From positions 1 through 64,000 of the forward strand of contig NHBK01000014.1 in NCBI GenBank assembly GCA_002173095.1: DNA of 64,000 nucleotides. The letters run 5' to 3'. The notes beneath the pieces were generated by a model. The model searched no databases and was not told the DNA's origin. It saw only the letters and a program-made list of their open reading frames with translations. Each line of letters starts with the position of its first letter. Position 1 is the first letter of the stretch. The position numbers were made by a program, and so were the translations under genes. The stretch comes from Hyphomonadaceae bacterium TMED5 (GTDB lineage: Bacteria; Pseudomonadota; Alphaproteobacteria; Caulobacterales; Hyphomonadaceae). This document shows, in pieces, positions 27,660 through 35,512 of the stretch.

Positions 27660-27689
27660 AATATATGAAACGTATACAAATTATATATT
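27660..27689 (+). promoter_or_regulatory. 30-bp palindromic operator candidate ahead of the ParD-like gene
   Basis: AATATAT and ATATATT arms flank a centred GTATAC, so 13 of 15 symmetric positions do better than chance only in the arms and core: outer 7 of 7 and inner 3 of 3 pair, with one more in the spacer (11 of 15 in all). The element is AT-rich in a GC-rich genome and ends 18 bases before the start codon, where an autoregulating antitoxin-type protein would bind. Confidence 0.5.
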
Positions 27690-27707
27690 AAAGATGCGGA
27701 GCGCCGG

Positions 27708-27914
27708 ATGGGCATTGTTAAAATTGATGACGAACTGCACGAGGACATCCGCCGTGCCAGCACGGTCATGTGCCGGTCCATCAACGCTCAGGCAGAATTC
27801 TGGATGAAGATCGGTAAGCTCGCAGAAGCCAATCCCAGCCTGTCCTTCAATGACATTGTCAAAATGCAGATGGAGCGCGCAGACCTGAGCGAAACTGAAA
27901 TCCAAGTCGCCTGA
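27708..27914 (+). CDS. ParD-like antitoxin-family protein
   Basis: A 68-residue protein that resembles the Pfam 'ParD-like antitoxin of type II toxin-antitoxin system' family: an N-terminal strand plus helix (MGIVKIDDELHEDIRRAS) as in ribbon-helix-helix proteins, then SINAQAEFWMKIGKLAE and a short C-terminal helix (LSFNDIVKMQMERA). GGAG lies upstream of the ATG. No ParE-type toxin is beside it. Instead map begins 1 base after its stop, so the two are translationally coupled. A 30-bp palindrome just upstream suggests self-regulation. Confidence 0.75.
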   Translation: MGIVKIDDELHEDIRRASTVMCRSINAQAEFWMKIGKLAEANPSLSFNDIVKMQMERADLSETEIQVA

Positions 27915-27915
27915 T

Positions 27916-28674
27916 ATGGTCAAAACGCCCGAAGAACTGGCTCTGATGCGCAATTCAGGCAAACTGCTCGCATCCGTGTTTGAAATGCTGGATGGAATTG
28001 AACTGGCAGGCCTGTCCACCATGCAGGTAAACGATCTGGTCGAACGCTATATCACAGACGATCTCGCTTCTCGCCCGGCCAGCAAAGGTCAGTACGGCTT
28101 CAAATATGTGCTGAACTGCTCCATCAACGATGTTGTCTGCCATGGCGTGCCAGATGAAACATGCATCATTCAGAATGGCGACATTATCAATCTGGACATC
28201 ACACTGGAAAAGAACGGCTATATCGCAGATTCCAGCAAAACCTACATTGTGGGCGACGTGCCACCTTCGACAAAAAAACTGGTGCGCGTTGCTCAGGAAG
28301 CCATGTGGAAGGGCATTAAAGCCGTCCGCCCTGGCGCGCATCTTGGTGATATCGGCTATGCAATTGAGCGCCACGCCAAACAGCATGGCTTCAGCGTCGT
28401 ACGCGAATATTGCGGCCATGGAATTGGCCGCGAAATGCATGAGCCGCCCAATGTGCTGAACTTTGGCCGGCGCGGCAGCGGCATGAAACTGAAAGAAGGT
28501 ATGGTTTTCACGATCGAGCCCATGATCAATGAAGGATCGCGCTTCGTAGAGGACCATGACGATGGCTGGACAGTCACGACAAAAGACCGAAAACTGTCAG
28601 CTCAGTTCGAACACACCGTCGCCGTCACCTCCACCGGGGTCGAGGTGCTTACGCTTCGCCACGACGGCAGCTAG
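27916..28674 (+). CDS. map: Methionine aminopeptidase, type I
   Basis: Removes the initiator Met from new proteins. All ligands align with the E. coli enzyme at a constant offset of three: His76, Asp94, Asp105, His168, Glu201 and Glu232 (NLDITLEK, YIADSSKTY, GHGIG, TIEP, FEHT). Its length of 252 residues is slightly below E. coli's 264, and there is no N-terminal zinc-finger extension. It follows the ParD-like gene with a 1-base gap. The stop codon shares CTAG with the convergent thiolase-like gene. It may be a second map copy in the genome, which cannot be seen here. Confidence 0.95.
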   Translation: MVKTPEELALMRNSGKLLASVFEMLDGIELAGLSTMQVNDLVERYITDDLASRPASKGQYGFKYVLNCSINDVVCHGVPDETCIIQNGDIINLDITLEKNGYIADSSKTYIVGDVPPSTKKLVRVAQEAMWKGIKAVRPGAHLGDIGYAIERHAKQHGFSVVREYCGHGIGREMHEPPNVLNFGRRGSGMKLKEGMVFTIEPMINEGSRFVEDHDDGWTVTTKDRKLSAQFEHTVAVTSTGVEVLTLRHDGS

Positions 28675-30185
28675 GCGAGATTACGCTCCCAATACATGAC
28701 ATTCTGTTCGGCCTCTGCGCCCGGTAGGGCCTGTCCTGTCGTTCCGACCGGCTCAACTGCCCCATCCGTCAGAAAGGCGATGCCCGCCTCGTCTTCTGCC
28801 GGGATTTTTGCAAGGAAACGCTTAGCTCCATCCGGCGTACGACCGACAATGACGCCAAAACGCACTGATCCATCTCGCTTATAATGAACGGTATAGGTCT
28901 CAATCACGCCCTCGCCTTGGTAGCCCTCCTCAAAGGCTGGCACAGCGCCTCGGGAGGTCTCAGCTGCTGCCTGCACATCAAAATCATGTGGCAGGCCATC
29001 AGCGAGCTTCGGGTCCCGGCCAATCACAATGGAATGGGTGTAGGTCGCAAATCCACCATTGGCGAAAAGGAAGCCATATCGACCAGATGTGCGCAGCCTT
29101 AGCACCATTTCGACCACAGCATGGCTCATATAATTCGCGATAGGGCCGCCGCCGAAGGTCAACCCGCCAAACACACTCATTGGTTTTTCCAATGGCCAGC
29201 CAATCACACGGCGCGCCATTTTTGGCATGCATGGAAAACAGGAATAGAGTTCCGCATAGTCCATGTCCTCAGTCGTCAGATCGTTGAATTCAAGCGCTTT
29301 AGAGAGCGATTCCGACAAGCTGACAGAATGAGAGAAAACGTCACGCGCCATCACATTCGCCGGTTCTTCGGCATGCGCGCCCCGTCCAATATAGATAAGA
29401 TCACTTTCGGCCATTCCCGCCGCCTTTGCAGCCGCAAGGTTCGCCACAATGAAGGCCGCACCCTGATTGACCGAGGAATTGGCCACCATCAGCTTGGTAT
29501 AGGGAAAGGAAATGGGCCGGTTGGATGCATCCGCAGTGATGATCTCCTCGACCGTACGCGGGGCATGTATCCAGGCCCCATCATTGCCATCAGCCACACG
29601 CGAAAAATCAGACCAGATCTGGCCGCTTTCTCTTTGCGCCTCTTCAAGGCTCTGGCCCCATTCAGCACGGCAGGCATTTTCATAAAGCGGGTAGATATCT
29701 ACAGGGGATGTGAGGCGGAAGAGGTCTGTATATCGCTGTTTTCTGGCGATGGAGCTGGCACGGACAGCGTCAACTTTCGTATCTTTCGGCCCTGCCTCGC
29801 GGGCGCGAGCAGCTGCAGTGCGAAGAGCCTCACCACCCGTAATCGCGACACTGGTGGCCTCACCCGCGGCAATCATATTGGCCGCTTCGTTCAAAAGCCG
29901 CACCGGGCTATCGCCCATCGGATATTTCGTCTGACGACACAAGGAAGGCGTCGCGCCAATGGCCTCCGCCACTTTGGGAGAGCAATCACCAAGATCGGGA
30001 AATGCAATCTGCGCGACGGTCAACACGGCAGAAAGCCCGGGCAACCATTTGCGTTCTTCATCCGCCCGTCGCAGTGCTTCTACCATCAGGCCCAGCGAAT
30101 CCAGACCCGCAGCCGGTTCTTCCGGGCGATCATTCACCTGCCCCACGCCGACAATGACGGGTATTCTATCCTCTGCCAGAGCCAT
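28671..30185 (-). CDS. Thiolase-fold protein annotated in this family as acetyl-CoA acetyltransferase, probably lacking the catalytic cysteines
   Basis: A 504-residue protein of the thiolase/SCP-x superfamily: N-terminal RIPVIVGVGQ, a thiolase helix (LLNEAANMIAAGEATSVAIT) leading to GGEAL, and a C-terminal IANYMSHAVVEM. Where thiolases have the nucleophile (CxSG before that helix) this protein has GDSP, and the C-terminal CxGGG position reads FANGGFA. Both cysteines therefore seem to be missing, so a normal thiolysis mechanism is doubtful. The ATG with GGGAGG upstream is used. Its stop overlaps that of map. Confidence 0.75.
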   Translation of the reverse strand: MALAEDRIPVIVGVGQVNDRPEEPAAGLDSLGLMVEALRRADEERKWLPGLSAVLTVAQIAFPDLGDCSPKVAEAIGATPSLCRQTKYPMGDSPVRLLNEAANMIAAGEATSVAITGGEALRTAAARAREAGPKDTKVDAVRASSIARKQRYTDLFRLTSPVDIYPLYENACRAEWGQSLEEAQRESGQIWSDFSRVADGNDGAWIHAPRTVEEIITADASNRPISFPYTKLMVANSSVNQGAAFIVANLAAAKAAGMAESDLIYIGRGAHAEEPANVMARDVFSHSVSLSESLSKALEFNDLTTEDMDYAELYSCFPCMPKMARRVIGWPLEKPMSVFGGLTFGGGPIANYMSHAVVEMVLRLRTSGRYGFLFANGGFATYTHSIVIGRDPKLADGLPHDFDVQAAAETSRGAVPAFEEGYQGEGVIETYTVHYKRDGSVRFGVIVGRTPDGAKRFLAKIPAEDEAGIAFLTDGAVEPVGTTGQALPGAEAEQNVMYWERNLA

Positions 30186-30268
30186 GCTTTTCCTCCCTCT
30201 CATTTTTTTAAAAGAGAGTGCGGCTTCATTTTGGGAAGTTCAATCCGTCACGTCGCGGCAGGTCTGTC

Positions 30269-30826
30269 TCAGAGAGTTTTGCGCATATGGATGATGGTGT
30301 TGATCTGGCCATTGCCGCCCACACGCTCTTCGCGATGGAATTCGACATATCCACGTGCCTGATAGAGCGGATAGCCGGGCACGGTTGAGCCCAGCTCAAT
30401 GGTTTTGAACCCCGCATCACGCGCCGCGCCTTCGCCGAGGTCCAGCAATAGTGACCCAATGCCTTTACGGGTCCATTCCGGGTGCGTGTACATGGCCCGA
30501 ATGCGCGCTGGATCAGTCGCCGGATCTGACAGACTATCATCACGCCCTACCGTTTGGTCGCCGCCAAACAGGGTTTTGCGCTTACCCCAGCCACCGCAGG
30601 CCACAGCGACAGTTTCACCGTCTTTTTCGGTTTCAATAATGAAATACGTACCGTCTTTGATCAGCGAATTATCCAGCCCCATGGATTCGCGCGCCGAGAT
30701 AATTTCCTCCTCGCTCAGAAAGTCCCGCATATTGAAGGTGATGGATGCCGCCATCAGGTCTTTGATTGTCGGAATATCGGCTTCGGTTGCGACGCGATGC
30801 GTGAACACAAATTTCTCTTTGGACAT
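30269..30826 (-). CDS. GNAT-family N-acetyltransferase
   Basis: A 185-residue acetyltransferase. The acetyl-CoA loop is TRKGIGSLLLDLGEGAARDA (RxxGxG type), with the preceding β-strand ARIRAMYTHPEW and the final GYPLYQARGYVEFHRE, where the Tyr is the usual general acid. The N-terminus FTHRVATEADIPTIKDLMAA is the standard GNAT start. The acceptor is unknown. It is a single gene between the thiolase-like gene and a small conserved protein, all on the minus strand. Confidence 0.87.
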   Translation of the reverse strand: MSKEKFVFTHRVATEADIPTIKDLMAASITFNMRDFLSEEEIISARESMGLDNSLIKDGTYFIIETEKDGETVAVACGGWGKRKTLFGGDQTVGRDDSLSDPATDPARIRAMYTHPEWTRKGIGSLLLDLGEGAARDAGFKTIELGSTVPGYPLYQARGYVEFHREERVGGNGQINTIIHMRKTL

Positions 30827-30891
30827 GGACTGGAACTTTCACTGAACTGGCAGCGATTTGGCGACTTTATCGCTGGTTTTCAAGCAAGAGA

Positions 30892-31218
30892 TCAGAACTG
30901 ATCCGGCCAGTCCCGATAGAGCGCGAATTTCACATTCTGAACGAGACCATTTGCCTGAAAATGGCGCACATGATCCTCACCCGTTTTAGGGGCCAGCGCA
31001 CGGAATGCACTATCCAACTGGGCCAGGTCACGGGTTTCAATCATGATATGAAATTCGGGCATATTATCGGGCGCCAGGCCGAGCTTGCACCGCATAAGAC
31101 GCCAGTTCTCTAAACGACCCTCAGATTTCAGCCCATCCATGAAAGCTGACAGTTTTTCAGAAAACGTCTGATCCGAAATACCCGGCTTCAGGTCACACCA
31201 AATGTGATAAATATCCAT
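30892..31218 (-). CDS. Conserved small protein (DUF6614-like)
   Basis: A 108-residue soluble protein that begins MDIYHIWCDLKPGISDQTF and reads like a ferredoxin-like/dimeric α-β barrel: strand, helix (FSEKLSAFMDGLKSEG), strand (WRLMRCKLG), strand (EFHIMIETRD), helix (LAQLDSAFRAL) and a C-terminal strand (VKFALYRDWP). It resembles the DUF6614 family, whose function is unknown. The ATG with GGGGGT upstream is chosen; the longer frame would run into the divergent glycosyltransferase gene. Confidence 0.72.
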   Translation of the reverse strand: MDIYHIWCDLKPGISDQTFSEKLSAFMDGLKSEGRLENWRLMRCKLGLAPDNMPEFHIMIETRDLAQLDSAFRALAPKTGEDHVRHFQANGLVQNVKFALYRDWPDQF

Positions 31219-31282
31219 CGCTACCCCCAGATAACTTACTGTCACTCTGGCACATGCAACTCGTTCTCTGTAAGTAGCCAGA

Positions 31283-32038
31283 GTGACAAGTGAGAACCCC
31301 GATCTTTCGGTACTGATTCCTTTTTTCAATGAGGAAGGCAATGTACTGCCCCTGCTGGAGGAAGTTCACACCGTGCTAAACGGCGTGGACTTTGAGATTG
31401 TGTGCGTCAACGACTGCTCTGGCGACAACACCGCAGCCGAGCTCGCCGAAGCGAAAGCCAAATGGCCAGAAACGGTTTTTGTCCGCACCCATATTGAGCG
31501 TTGCGGCAAGTCTGCCGCCCTGATGACGGGCCTTAAATTTGTTCGTGGCACATGGACCCAGCTTCTGGACGGAGATGGCCAGAATGACCCTGCTGATTGC
31601 CGCCGCTTGTTCGATGAAATCATCGCACCGGGTGAGCCGAATACGCTCGGCATGATCGCAGGCAGGCGCACCAGCCGGAACGATTCAGGCTTTAAATGGG
31701 TCCAGTCGCGCGTGGCAAACGGCGTTCGCCGCTTCTGCCTGAAAGATGATGCGACTGACACAGGGTGCGGCTTTAAACTGATCCGCACGCGCGCGTTTCG
31801 CGATCTGCCTTACTTTGCCAGCATGCACCGTTTTCTGCCTGCCCTTATCAAGCGCGCAGGCTGGGATGTAGTGGAAAAGCCAGTTAATGACCGCGTGCGC
31901 TGGCATGGCACATCTAAATACGGCTTTCTTGACCGTCTGGCGGCTGGCATTTTCGACCTGATCGGCATGATGTGGCTGGTCCGTCGCGGCGGTAACGGTA
32001 TTGCAGCCGAAAGTGACGACCCCCGCCTTCAGCCTTAA
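31283..32038 (+). CDS. Family 2 glycosyltransferase (dolichol-phosphate-mannose synthase type)
   Basis: A 251-residue GT-A enzyme. The nucleotide-sugar part includes LSVLIPFFNEEGNVLPLLEE, VCVNDCSGDNT and the metal-binding DGDGQNDP, followed by the acceptor region AGRRTSRNDSGFK. This resembles transferases that load a sugar on a polyprenyl phosphate. Only one C-terminal hydrophobic segment is present (FLDRLAAGIFDLIGMMWLV), so it may be membrane-associated. The start is GTG. Its stop overlaps the stop of rimM on the other strand (TTAA). Confidence 0.88.
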   Translation: MTSENPDLSVLIPFFNEEGNVLPLLEEVHTVLNGVDFEIVCVNDCSGDNTAAELAEAKAKWPETVFVRTHIERCGKSAALMTGLKFVRGTWTQLLDGDGQNDPADCRRLFDEIIAPGEPNTLGMIAGRRTSRNDSGFKWVQSRVANGVRRFCLKDDATDTGCGFKLIRTRAFRDLPYFASMHRFLPALIKRAGWDVVEKPVNDRVRWHGTSKYGFLDRLAAGIFDLIGMMWLVRRGGNGIAAESDDPRLQP

Positions 32039-32586
32039 TCGTCTGACGCAGTGTCCGGGCGCTGCATGCTTTCAGGCAGGTATTGCTCGTCGGGCTCTGC
32101 CAGTAATTCTTTTTCAGCCAACCGGACAACCGGAACGACTGCTTTCGTGAAGGGCAGGAAGTAAGCTGTGCGCCCATCGGGCGCGACGAGCTCCAAGAGG
32201 TCATCTGCGCCGAAATTCTGAACAGATTTCACCTTGCCGAGTGGGCGTCCATCCATATGAGTGACGCGCAACCCCAGAAGATCGTCATAATAGAATTCGT
32301 CTTCTTCCGGCTCAGGCAGGACATCGCGCGGCACGTAAAGCTTTGTGCCTTTCAATGCTTCCCAGTCCTCGCGCGTGCGGTTGCCAGCTGCTTCAACAAC
32401 GAAATGGTTTTTGGCTGGTCGCGCTGTTTCGGGTTCCAGAGCCACTTTGCCTTTTTCGTCTAATAGCGGGCCATAGGCAAAACAGTCTTCGGGCACGAGG
32501 GTAAAGCTGCGCACACGTACTTCACCTTTTACGCCATGGGCTCCGGCGAGCGCGCCGACACAGATGAAGTCTTTGTTTTTTGCCAT
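32035..32586 (-). CDS. rimM: Ribosome maturation factor RimM
   Basis: Helps assemble the head of the 30S subunit with S19. The N-terminal β-barrel starts FICVGALAGAHGVKGEVRVRSF, followed by the PRC-barrel half (YYDDLLGLRVTHMDGRPLGKV, FGADDLLEL and FLPFTKAVVPVV). Length about 183 residues is normal. The ATG at MAKNKDF is chosen because homology begins there, although the ribosome site is weak. In most alphaproteobacteria it directly follows rpsP; here three βγ-crystallin genes stand between, and trmD and rplS do not follow it. Confidence 0.93.
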   Translation of the reverse strand: MAKNKDFICVGALAGAHGVKGEVRVRSFTLVPEDCFAYGPLLDEKGKVALEPETARPAKNHFVVEAAGNRTREDWEALKGTKLYVPRDVLPEPEEDEFYYDDLLGLRVTHMDGRPLGKVKSVQNFGADDLLELVAPDGRTAYFLPFTKAVVPVVRLAEKELLAEPDEQYLPESMQRPDTASDD

Positions 32587-32674
32587 GGTCAGAACCTGTA
32601 AAAACGGCGCCGCAAACCCTGCGGCGCCGAATGAAGGCATAAACTCAGCACATCATCTCTGACAAGCACCAGGT

Positions 32675-34477
32675 TTAATTGTTGTTCCGCTGAACATGGC
32701 GCAAGCCAGGTGGCAGGCGGCTATTGTCGTCATTATTCGACTGCGACCGAGGCGGCGGAGGAGGAGGTGGCGCTGACACCGGCACCTGAGGGCGCGGCGG
32801 CGTACGCATCACGACCTGCTCATTTGAGCGATGGTTATTGCCGGACGTCCCTGCCGTACTTCCACCACGACCGGAAGAGCCATTTCCGCGATTTCCATCA
32901 TTGCGACCACCGGCCAGTGTGTCATTGCGTGACCCACCGGAGTTTCCACCATAGCGGTTGGAGTCATTATTGCTGCCGCGGTCACGATCGCTGGATGAGC
33001 CACGATTGCCGTTATACCCTGAATGACCGCCAGAGTTTCCGGAATTGCCCGGATACCGGTTATAGCCATGATTGTCGTTGCGGGAGTTGTTGGCATGATT
33101 GCTGCCGCCGCCCGTATATCGGTCGTTATCATTGCGGTCGCGGTTCCAGTCGCGATCACGATCATTGTTGCGATCATTGTCGCGGTCAGGGTCGTTATTG
33201 TGGCCACCATTGGATGGTGGTCTGTACCCGCCATTATTGCTTCCGCCATTTGAACCGTTCACGCGTCGAATAGACGAGATATTGTCGTTCAGGCGGAAAC
33301 CACCAAGGCTGCCATTGGATGCATTGATGATCTGGCATCGACCGCCAAAATTCACATGCTCGCAGACTTCCCACGTGCCGGACCGAATGCGGATGGAGCT
33401 TGCACGGTCATTCAGACCCAATGAGGCAAGATTATAAACACTGCCATTCACGCCGACGCTACGGCCGCCATAATTGCTGTGTTCATAGAGCACGACATCA
33501 GCATTGCCACCTGAATGGCCGCCACTGTACCCACCATGGTTTCCTCCATGATTGGAGTGTCCACCATTATAGCCACCGCCATGGTTTCCATGACCATAGC
33601 CTCCACCGTAATGACCACCATAATTACCCGATCCACGGCCTACACGGCGAATGGATGAGATATTGTCGTTGAACTGAAACGCATTCAGCGCACCAACACT
33701 GGCATTGATGATCTGGCATCGGCCCTGAAAGTTCGCATCCACACAGATTTCCCACGTGCCGCTGCGAACTTCGATAGAGCTGACCTGATCATTGAAATAC
33801 AGGCTGCCAAGGCTCCAGGCGCTGCGGTTCAGGCCATATGATTGCCCACGAAACCCTGCATCCCGATAGAGCACAATGTCTGCATTGCGCGGGCCGCGAT
33901 ATCCAGACCAGCTCGTCTGGGTGTAGTCATAATACGGATTGTAAGCGTTATACCGGCCATACCGGCCATACTCGCCATACTGCCCAGTATAGACGCCGCT
34001 CGTATAACCATAATCCTGAGCGTAATAGCCCCAGGTATCATACGGGCTCAGCTCTGACAGATTGCCGAAAAAATCAGCCTCGTAGAACACCAGATCACCA
34101 GCCCAGTTCACGCCAAAAATTGTGCCGTGCGGATATGGATTGCGTGGGTCCAGCGGGCGAACAGAGGTGATTTCATCGCCAAGGCCGAAATCATCCAGAT
34201 CACGGATCGGTTGGCGCGCGACCAGACATGGGCCCTCAAAGCCGCGATCATCGCATAACAGCCAGCCATCGCCGGTAAAATCCAGAGATGCCGCCCGGTC
34301 ATTAAAGCCAATATTTACCAGCGTATCCACGGGGCCGGTAATGGCACGGCCTTCTCCGTTAAAGTTCTCGCCGTCGAACAATACCAATTGCCCATGATCG
34401 GCGTGCGCAGCAGCCGCAAAACTCAGCGCTGCCACCGCTCCGCCCATCGTTTTCAAAATGGAATTTGTGCGAACCAT
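32675..34477 (-). CDS. Exported βγ-crystallin protein with three domains and a disordered tail
   Basis: A 600-residue secreted or envelope protein. After a signal peptide (cleavage near AHA-DHG at about 26) come three βγ-crystallin domains at about 30-110, 200-285 and 325-415. Domains two and three hold four full Ca-type [ND][ND]xx[ST]S motifs (NDQVSS, NDNISS, NDRASS, NDNISS); domain one is degenerate. Each domain has a WxxC-x8-C pair, probably a disulfide. The last 185 residues are Gly, Asn, Arg, Asp and His-rich with a polyproline run, so probably disordered. The ATG is preferred over a TTG 6 bases upstream because AAGGAGA fits it better. Function unknown; calcium binding is inferred from the motifs. 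Confidence 0.85.
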   Translation of the reverse strand: MVRTNSILKTMGGAVAALSFAAAAHADHGQLVLFDGENFNGEGRAITGPVDTLVNIGFNDRAASLDFTGDGWLLCDDRGFEGPCLVARQPIRDLDDFGLGDEITSVRPLDPRNPYPHGTIFGVNWAGDLVFYEADFFGNLSELSPYDTWGYYAQDYGYTSGVYTGQYGEYGRYGRYNAYNPYYDYTQTSWSGYRGPRNADIVLYRDAGFRGQSYGLNRSAWSLGSLYFNDQVSSIEVRSGTWEICVDANFQGRCQIINASVGALNAFQFNDNISSIRRVGRGSGNYGGHYGGGYGHGNHGGGYNGGHSNHGGNHGGYSGGHSGGNADVVLYEHSNYGGRSVGVNGSVYNLASLGLNDRASSIRIRSGTWEVCEHVNFGGRCQIINASNGSLGGFRLNDNISSIRRVNGSNGGSNNGGYRPPSNGGHNNDPDRDNDRNNDRDRDWNRDRNDNDRYTGGGSNHANNSRNDNHGYNRYPGNSGNSGGHSGYNGNRGSSSDRDRGSNNDSNRYGGNSGGSRNDTLAGGRNDGNRGNGSSGRGGSTAGTSGNNHRSNEQVVMRTPPRPQVPVSAPPPPPPPRSQSNNDDNSRLPPGLRHVQRNNN

Positions 34478-34572
34478 CGCCAAATTTCTCCTTTTAGTCC
34501 CGACACACTGTGGACACCTTAGCTGAACGAGCCTGAACAGAGGGCAACAAGGCCGATCTCAGCACAGAGCAT

Positions 34573-34600
34573 AAAAAAAGCCCCTCTTGCGAGGGGCTTT
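34573..34600 (-). terminator. Intrinsic terminator of the two-domain crystallin gene
   Basis: A perfect 10-bp stem (AAAGCCCCTC / GAGGGGCTTT, loop TTGC) followed on the minus strand by seven T. It lies about 20 bases after the stop of the two-domain gene, so the three-domain gene downstream needs its own promoter. Confidence 0.92.
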
Positions 34601-34621
34601 AGTCAGGGATCAGTCAGCAGG

Positions 34622-35383
34622 TTAGCCGATCCGTCGAATAGAAGAGATATTGTCATTCATGCGAATGTTGTTCAGCGCGTTGGTTGAACGGGTGATCACT
34701 TCACAGCGACCGTTAAACCCGGCATCGGTACAGATCTGCCAGCGGCCCTGATTGACGCGAATAGAGGAAATTTCATCGTTCAGGCCGGTCTGAGAAAAGC
34801 TCACCAGATTGCCGTTCACCGGCATGGCACGTCCGCTAAAATTGCTATCTTCATACAGCACGATATCGGCATATTGGCCGCCATAGCCTGGCTGGCCATG
34901 GCCGTTTCCATATCCGTTATGGCCATTATTGCCATAGGAATGTCCCGGGCGATTGCCGTACTGATTGCCCTGGTTGTTATTATAGCCATACTGGCTGCCA
35001 ACACGGCGAATAGACGAGATGTTGTTATTCATCTGCACGTAATTGGCGTCTGACAAACTACCATTGATAATCTCGCAACGACCGCGAAAATCACCATCCA
35101 CGCACACTTCCCACTGACCGCGCAGAACTCGGATCGAGCTGGCAGCATCGTTAAATCCATAATCACTCATGGAAGAAACCGCGCCATTTACCTGAAGAGT
35201 GCGACCGCGAAAGTCTTTCTGATCATAAAGAATGACATCCGCAGACCCATTCTGGGTGTAAACCGGCCCGTTATTTGGGCCATATGGGTTGTGACCGTAA
35301 ACCTGAGCCTGTGCCGGGGCAGCCGCTACCATGAGGCCAGCTGCACCAGCCACCATTGCAGAAAGAAGCAGCTTCGTTTTCAT
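34622..35383 (-). CDS. Exported βγ-crystallin protein with two domains
   Basis: A 253-residue protein with a signal peptide (cleavage near AQA-QVY), two βγ-crystallin domains at about 48-132 and 172-253, and a Gly/Asn/Tyr/His-rich linker. All four [ND][ND]xx[ST]S motifs are full (NDAASS, NNNISS, NDEISS, NDNISS), and each domain has WxxC-x8-C. The start has GGAGATAGGAT just upstream. Its own terminator follows. It is most like the middle domains of the larger neighbour, so it may be the simplest form of this family in the cluster. Confidence 0.88.
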   Translation of the reverse strand: MKTKLLLSAMVAGAAGLMVAAAPAQAQVYGHNPYGPNNGPVYTQNGSADVILYDQKDFRGRTLQVNGAVSSMSDYGFNDAASSIRVLRGQWEVCVDGDFRGRCEIINGSLSDANYVQMNNNISSIRRVGSQYGYNNNQGNQYGNRPGHSYGNNGHNGYGNGHGQPGYGGQYADIVLYEDSNFSGRAMPVNGNLVSFSQTGLNDEISSIRVNQGRWQICTDAGFNGRCEVITRSTNALNNIRMNDNISSIRRIG

Positions 35384-35512
35384 ATCCTATCTCCATTTCT
35401 TGGCTTGTTCCCCAAAAACTGAAGACAGCTTAACAAGCCGGACCTGAATGCAGGATAACCGTAGATGAACGGATGTTGTTCCGCCGAAGGCTGCCAATTT
35501 CTACCCGTCGCC

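Noticed and set aside
29121-30362. Long plus-strand frame (413 codons) opposite the thiolase-like gene
   Set aside because: It lies antisense to a conserved gene, is rich in Arg and His as shadow frames are, and shows no domain.
33000-33640. Low-complexity repeats in the large crystallin gene as a DNA repeat array or CRISPR
   Set aside because: The repeats are Gly/Asn/His/Arg codons in one open frame with no fixed repeat-spacer pattern.
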